Assembly (NCBI RefSeq): GCF_003966895.1
Contig: NZ_AP018449.1
Location: forward strand, 3,861,501-3,925,500
DNA length: 64,000 nucleotides
From: Methylomusa anaerophila
GTDB taxonomy: Bacteria > Bacillota > Negativicutes > Sporomusales > Sporomusaceae
Reading direction: 5' to 3'
How positions within the stretch are numbered: the stretch's first letter is position 1; each line of letters starts with the position of its first letter. The position numbers and the translations under genes are program-made. Of the stretch, positions 60,382 to 64,000 are shown in pieces. The notes under the pieces are model-generated. The model was given only the letters and a program-made list of their open reading frames with translations. It ran no database searches and had not been told where the DNA came from.

Positions 60382-61407
60382 ATGGTCGATACGAAAAAAG
60401 CCGTACGATTATCTTTTGTTATTGGCCTGGTTTTAGCGGCGCTATACTTTTTGTGGCTGGTACGATCCGGTTTATATCCTTTTATATTAGCTTTGTTGCT
60501 GACATATCTCTTAAACCCTGCCGTTTGTTATCTGGAACAAAAAGGATTTTCCCGTTTGTTGGCAATAATATTTATTTATATAATTTTATTTGCTGTCCTG
60601 GTTTTAGGAGGAAGTTGGTTAGTTCCGTTACTAATGAAAGATCTGGAAAGTTTCGCCAGAGATCTTCCGCAAATTATGTCGAAGAGTGAGGAACTAATAT
60701 ATTTGCTGCAAAACCAGTATCAAAATTCTGCCTTGCCATATTCGATGCGAGTGGCAATCGATAACTCACTTATGTCATTTGAACGTGATATTCAATTGGT
60801 AATTACGGATGTTGCCAATGGAATTGTAAACTTGATGAGTCATTCCGTGGGATTGGCAATTACCCCCATTCTTGCATTTTATCTATTACATGACTGGCGA
60901 GAGATAAGAGAACAATTACTAACTATGCTGCCAGGTCATTGGCGGCATGAAACCGTCTTGATCGCCAAAGATATAGATAAAGTTTTAAATGGGGTAATCC
61001 GCGGACAAATTACAGTGGCAATCATTGTTGGGATATTGGTAAGCAGTGGTTTGTATTTTCTTAAAGTCCCTTTTGCACTACTAATTGGTATATTAGCCGG
61101 TCTCCTGGATATAATACCCTACTTTGGGGCTGTTATTGGCGCAACGCCTGCGGTTACCATTGCTTTGCTGGAATCTCCCTGGCTTGCCGTAAAAGTAGCG
61201 CTTTTGTTTTTGGTTATACATCAGTTAGAAGGAACCATTATTGGACCAAAAATATTAGGAGAAAGTGTTGGCCTGCATCCATTATCAGTTATTTTCTTTC
61301 TGTTTGCAGGCGGTGAACTCTGGGGTTTAATCGGAATGCTGTTGGGTGTGCCGCTGGCAGCAGTGGCGAAAGTGATCATTAAACACTGTATTAAACTTCT
61401 TGTCTGA
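60382..61407 (+). CDS. AI-2E family permease 2
   Basis: A 341-residue UPF0118/AI-2E family membrane protein, a paralogue of the one at 47865. Helices at about 8-50 and 60-85 precede a soluble part (LPQIMSKSEELIYLLQ). The second half has FYLLHDWREI, NGVIRGQITVAIIVGILVSSGL, LDIIPYFGAVIGATPAVTIALL and GLHPLSVIFFLFAGGELWG. The conserved glycine/proline pattern of the family is complete. GGAGGTGTAGTGC precedes the ATG. It stands immediately before alaS, where Firmicutes often carry such a gene. The transported substrate is unknown. Confidence 0.9.
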   Translation: MVDTKKAVRLSFVIGLVLAALYFLWLVRSGLYPFILALLLTYLLNPAVCYLEQKGFSRLLAIIFIYIILFAVLVLGGSWLVPLLMKDLESFARDLPQIMSKSEELIYLLQNQYQNSALPYSMRVAIDNSLMSFERDIQLVITDVANGIVNLMSHSVGLAITPILAFYLLHDWREIREQLLTMLPGHWRHETVLIAKDIDKVLNGVIRGQITVAIIVGILVSSGLYFLKVPFALLIGILAGLLDIIPYFGAVIGATPAVTIALLESPWLAVKVALLFLVIHQLEGTIIGPKILGESVGLHPLSVIFFLFAGGELWGLIGMLLGVPLAAVAKVIIKHCIKLLV

Positions 61408-61442
61408 AACAAAGGGGACAAGATTGCAATTTCCACCTAATA

Positions 61443-61471
61443 TTGACACTGTCTAATAAATTATGTATAAT
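61443..61471 (+). promoter_or_regulatory. Consensus promoter upstream of alaS
   Basis: TTGACA at 61443-61448, 17-base spacer, TATAAT at 61466-61471: a perfect sigma-A promoter. It would give alaS a leader of about 325 bases containing two repeat sequences. No T-box motif is seen in it. Confidence 0.8.
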
Positions 61472-61544
61472 TCCAAGTAACTATGCAGGTCGGCATTGCC
61501 ACGAACTATCCTGAAAACTAAAACGTCCTAAGACAAAGGAACCG

Positions 61545-61665
61545 GAACCGCAGAGACACCGAGGACACAGAGGGCCACAGAGAAAGGATAACGAAGAGCG
61601 TTGAAAAAACATAAATAATTAATCCCTCTGCGTTTCTCTGCGCCCTCTGTGCCTCTGTGGTAAAG
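61545..61665. repeat. CAGAG-type inverted repeat
   Basis: The left part (CCGCAGAGACACCGAGGACA, then CAGAGGGCCACAGAGAAA) and the reverse complement of the right part (ACCACAGAGGCACAGAGGGC, then GCAGAGAAACGCAGAGGG) are alike, so the region can fold on itself. Such CAGAGACACAGAGG-rich palindromes are dispersed in many unrelated bacterial genomes. Not a CRISPR array: no regular spacers. Confidence 0.75.
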
Positions 61666-61713
61666 CGTTCTCCATTTTCATTCCTTGCGGCGCCAATATA
61701 TTGGCATGAGGGT

Positions 61714-61762
61714 CTGATTAGAAATCGTCATCGCAGATGGCCAGATGGCGCTTATAATTCCG
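61714..61762. repeat. Remnant of the type I palindromic repeat
   Basis: TTAGAAATCGTC (61718-61729) and CAGATGGCGCTTATAA (61742-61757) match the left and right ends of copy A at 35324-35523, with the middle gone. It looks like an internally deleted copy. Confidence 0.5.
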
Positions 61763-61804
61763 GAATAATGGGCTTTATTTGTGTATATTGGGAGTTGATC
61801 AACT

Positions 61805-64000
61805 TTGAAAAAAATGACCGGAAATGAACTGCGTAAAAGTTTCCTGCAGTTTTTTGCCAGCAAAGACCATCTTGTGGAACCCAGCCATTCTTTAATACCC
61901 GATAACGATCCGTCCTTACTGCTTATCGGCGCGGGAATGGCACCTTTCAAACCTTTTTTTACCGGCAAAATGAAACCGCCTCACCCCAGGATTACTACCA
62001 GTCAAAAGTGTGTACGTACAGGCGATATCGAAAATGTGGGGCGTACGGCCCGTCATCATACTTTTTTCGAAATGCTGGGTAACTTTTCTTTTGGTGATTA
62101 CTTCAAAAAAGAAGCAATTGCCTGGGCATGGGAGTATTTAACTGAACATCTTGAATTACCGAAAGAAAAGTTATGGATAACCATACATACCAGTGACGAC
62201 GAAGCGTTTGAAATTTGGAATAAAGATATCAATATTGCTGCTGAGCGTATCATCCGCATGGAAGATAACTTTTGGGAGATCGGACCTGGTCCCTGCGGAC
62301 CTTGTTCTGAAGTTTACTTTGATCTAGGGGAAGACCGTGGATGCGGTAAACCCGATTGCGCCGTCGGCTGTGATTGTGACCGGTATTTGGAAATTTGGAA
62401 TTTGGTGTTTACTCAATTTGATCGTGACGAGGCAGGAAATTATACTCCTCTTGTTAAGAAAAACATTGATACCGGAGCGGGTCTCGAACGCATAGCTTCT
62501 GTTTTACAAAATAAAGCTTCAAACTTTGAGACTGACTTGCTCTTTCCTGTCATCGAGCATGCCTGCCGGATTGCAGGAGTGCATTACGGAGAAGCTGCCA
62601 AGACCGACGTGTCGTTAAAGGTTATTGCTGATCATGCTCGGAGTATGACTGTCATGATAGCTGACGGCGTTTTGCCGGCCAACGAAGGACGCGGCTATGT
62701 ATTACGGCGTATATTGCGTCGAGCTGTTCGCCACGGACGAATGATGGGTATTGAAAAGCCCTTTTTGGTTGGTATTGTAGACATTGCTGCTAACATATTT
62801 GCTGAACCATACCCGGAGATTGCAGAGAAAATAGCATATATAAAGAAAGTCATTCAATTAGAGGAGGAGCGCTTCCAGGCAACTCTAATCCAAGGAATGG
62901 AACTGCTTAACAAGCACATCGAAGAATTAATTCAAAGCAATATCAAGGTACTGGATGGGGTAGTAGCCTTTAAACTTTATGATACCTACGGTTTTCCTTG
63001 GGAATTAACCCAGGAAATACTTAGCGAGCATAATTTCGAAATAGACAGGCGCGGTTTTGACGTCGCAATGAGCGAACAGCGAGAACGGGCTCGCGCCGCC
63101 CGGCTGGAAACTGATGAAAAAGTTATTATTCCTGATTTATCAGGTCTGGTTATAGATGAATTATCTAAATTATCATATGACGAAAATGCTACTGTCGCCA
63201 GAATCGTGCTGCTTCTTAAGAATGGGAAAGTTGTAACGGAAGCTTTGGATGGAGAAGAAGTAGCGGTAATTCTGGATGTGACTTCGTTTTATGCCGAAGG
63301 CGGCGGCCAAGTCGGTGACATAGGGGCAATTGCCGGTTCTCTAGGCAGGATGGACGTACTGAATACTAAAAAACTACCCGATGGCACCATTTACCACCTT
63401 AGTCAGATCGTAGAAGGATCATTTAAGACAGGCGAAACGGTACAATTGGCAGTTGACATTGCAAGACGTCGCCATATTGCCCGCAATCATACTGCTACCC
63501 ATTTACTTCATGCTGCATTAAAACAAGTGTTAGGTAAACATGTTAACCAAGCCGGATCCCTTGTTGACGCTGAAAAATTACGCTTTGATTTTACTCATTT
63601 TGCCGCTGTAACAGGTCCACAGCTGGAAGAAGTGGAAAAGATAGTAAATGACGTTATTCTTGCCAACAGTAGTGTAGGTGTAATTGAAACTACTCAAGAT
63701 CTTGCAAAAGAAATGGGGGCCATGGCTCTGTTTGGTGAGAAATACGGCGAACGCGTGCGTGTTATCATAATAGACGAATTCAGCCGGGAATTATGTGGCG
63801 GCACTCATGTAGGAGCTACTGCCGAAATTGGATTATTAAAAATCATTAGTGAGGCGGGTATCGGCTCCGGTGTACGCCGGATCGAAGCAGTTACCGGTTA
63901 TGGCGCTCATGAATATATAAAAACTCAGGAGCGAATTTTAAGTGAAGCCGCTCAAATACTGAAAACCCGTCCTGAAGAACTAATAATTCGTATGGAAGCA
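61805..64000 (+). CDS. alaS: Alanine--tRNA ligase, 3'-truncated
   Basis: The 5' part of AlaRS; 732 codons are in the window and the frame stays open to base 64000, while the family is about 875-880 residues. Visible are TGNELRKSFLQFFASKDHLV, the class II core (TTSQKCVRTGDIENVGRTAR, HHTFFEMLGNFSFGDYFK), the RAVRHGRMMG helix, and the editing domain with zinc ligands in HTATHLLHAALK and CGGTHVGATAEIG. GGAG at 61791-61794 is 10 bases before TTG 61805; the in-frame ATG at 61814 is further off (19 bases), so TTG is preferred. The C-terminal C-Ala domain lies beyond the window. Confidence 0.95.
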   Translation, partial: MKKMTGNELRKSFLQFFASKDHLVEPSHSLIPDNDPSLLLIGAGMAPFKPFFTGKMKPPHPRITTSQKCVRTGDIENVGRTARHHTFFEMLGNFSFGDYFKKEAIAWAWEYLTEHLELPKEKLWITIHTSDDEAFEIWNKDINIAAERIIRMEDNFWEIGPGPCGPCSEVYFDLGEDRGCGKPDCAVGCDCDRYLEIWNLVFTQFDRDEAGNYTPLVKKNIDTGAGLERIASVLQNKASNFETDLLFPVIEHACRIAGVHYGEAAKTDVSLKVIADHARSMTVMIADGVLPANEGRGYVLRRILRRAVRHGRMMGIEKPFLVGIVDIAANIFAEPYPEIAEKIAYIKKVIQLEEERFQATLIQGMELLNKHIEELIQSNIKVLDGVVAFKLYDTYGFPWELTQEILSEHNFEIDRRGFDVAMSEQRERARAARLETDEKVIIPDLSGLVIDELSKLSYDENATVARIVLLLKNGKVVTEALDGEEVAVILDVTSFYAEGGGQVGDIGAIAGSLGRMDVLNTKKLPDGTIYHLSQIVEGSFKTGETVQLAVDIARRRHIARNHTATHLLHAALKQVLGKHVNQAGSLVDAEKLRFDFTHFAAVTGPQLEEVEKIVNDVILANSSVGVIETTQDLAKEMGAMALFGEKYGERVRVIIIDEFSRELCGGTHVGATAEIGLLKIISEAGIGSGVRRIEAVTGYGAHEYIKTQERILSEAAQILKTRPEELIIRMEA

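Noticed and set aside
61545..61665. CRISPR-like array of CAGAG units
   Set aside because: Units are irregular, there are no spacers of constant length, and the two halves are inverted rather than direct repeats.

Overview
The window reads as chromosomal DNA of an endospore-forming, anaerobic-type Firmicute. Spore genes (YtxC, YunB, BofC, a SpoIID-type protein), T-box leaders, an L20-type leader with an AUU-initiated infC, RNPP-free housekeeping operons and frequent GTG/TTG starts all fit. The overall gene order and protein flavour suggest the Negativicutes (Sporomusa/Pelosinus group), but that placement is an inference; no rRNA gene or outer-membrane gene is present to test it. Almost every gene is on the + strand; the exceptions are a small orphan at about 8.6-9.0 kb, an unknown gene plus a YbaB homologue at 21.2-22.1 kb, and a class A penicillin-binding protein at 23.4-25.6 kb.

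Layout. 1-3.6 kb: 3' part of release factor 3 (prfC), a beta-lactamase-fold/rhodanese fusion and YtxC. 3.6-7.5 kb: T-box-controlled thrS, then the L20-leader operon infC-rpmI-rplT, in which rpmI carries an apparent +1 frameshift in an A9 run. 7.6-10.2 kb: class II aldolase, a small orphan, a SpoU methyltransferase and a YqzL-like micro-ORF. 10.2-14.0 kb: T-box-controlled pheS-pheT. 14.0-21.1 kb: zapA, a DUF421 membrane protein, a large U32 protein, mutS2 and a DUF2148 protein, with two different palindromic repeats in between. 21.1-23.4 kb: poorly characterised genes and a tandem array of three tiny glycine/isoleucine-rich membrane proteins. 23.4-29.0 kb: PBP1A, yunB, yebC and an AT-rich pair (stand-alone tyrosine recombinase, YitT). 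29.1-40.7 kb: bofC-ruvCAB-queH-DUF2905-spoIID-queA-tgt-yajC, 5-formyl-THF cyclo-ligase, an HD protein and secDF. 40.8-54.1 kb: recJ-apt-relA-dtd, a metallo-hydrolase, an AI-2E-type permease, a Fur-family regulator, hemZ-hisS-aspS. 54.2-61.4 kb: 6S RNA, rarA, an Rrf2/IscR-like regulator with iscS-iscU-mnmA, small proteins and a second AI-2E-type permease. 61.4 kb to the end: a promoter, repeat DNA and the 5' part of alaS.

The genes group into translation (five aminoacyl-tRNA synthetases, IF3, L35, L20, RF3, Dtd, and tRNA modification through queuosine and 2-thiouridine), DNA repair and recombination (RuvABC, RecJ, MutS2, RarA), stringent response (Rel), Fe-S and sulfur supply (IscR-like/IscS/IscU feeding MnmA), protein export (YajC-SecDF) and sporulation. 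The least explained material is the family of palindromic intergenic repeats, the tiny membrane-protein array, and several small unknown genes. I did not find a defence island, CRISPR array, prophage, tRNA or rRNA gene.
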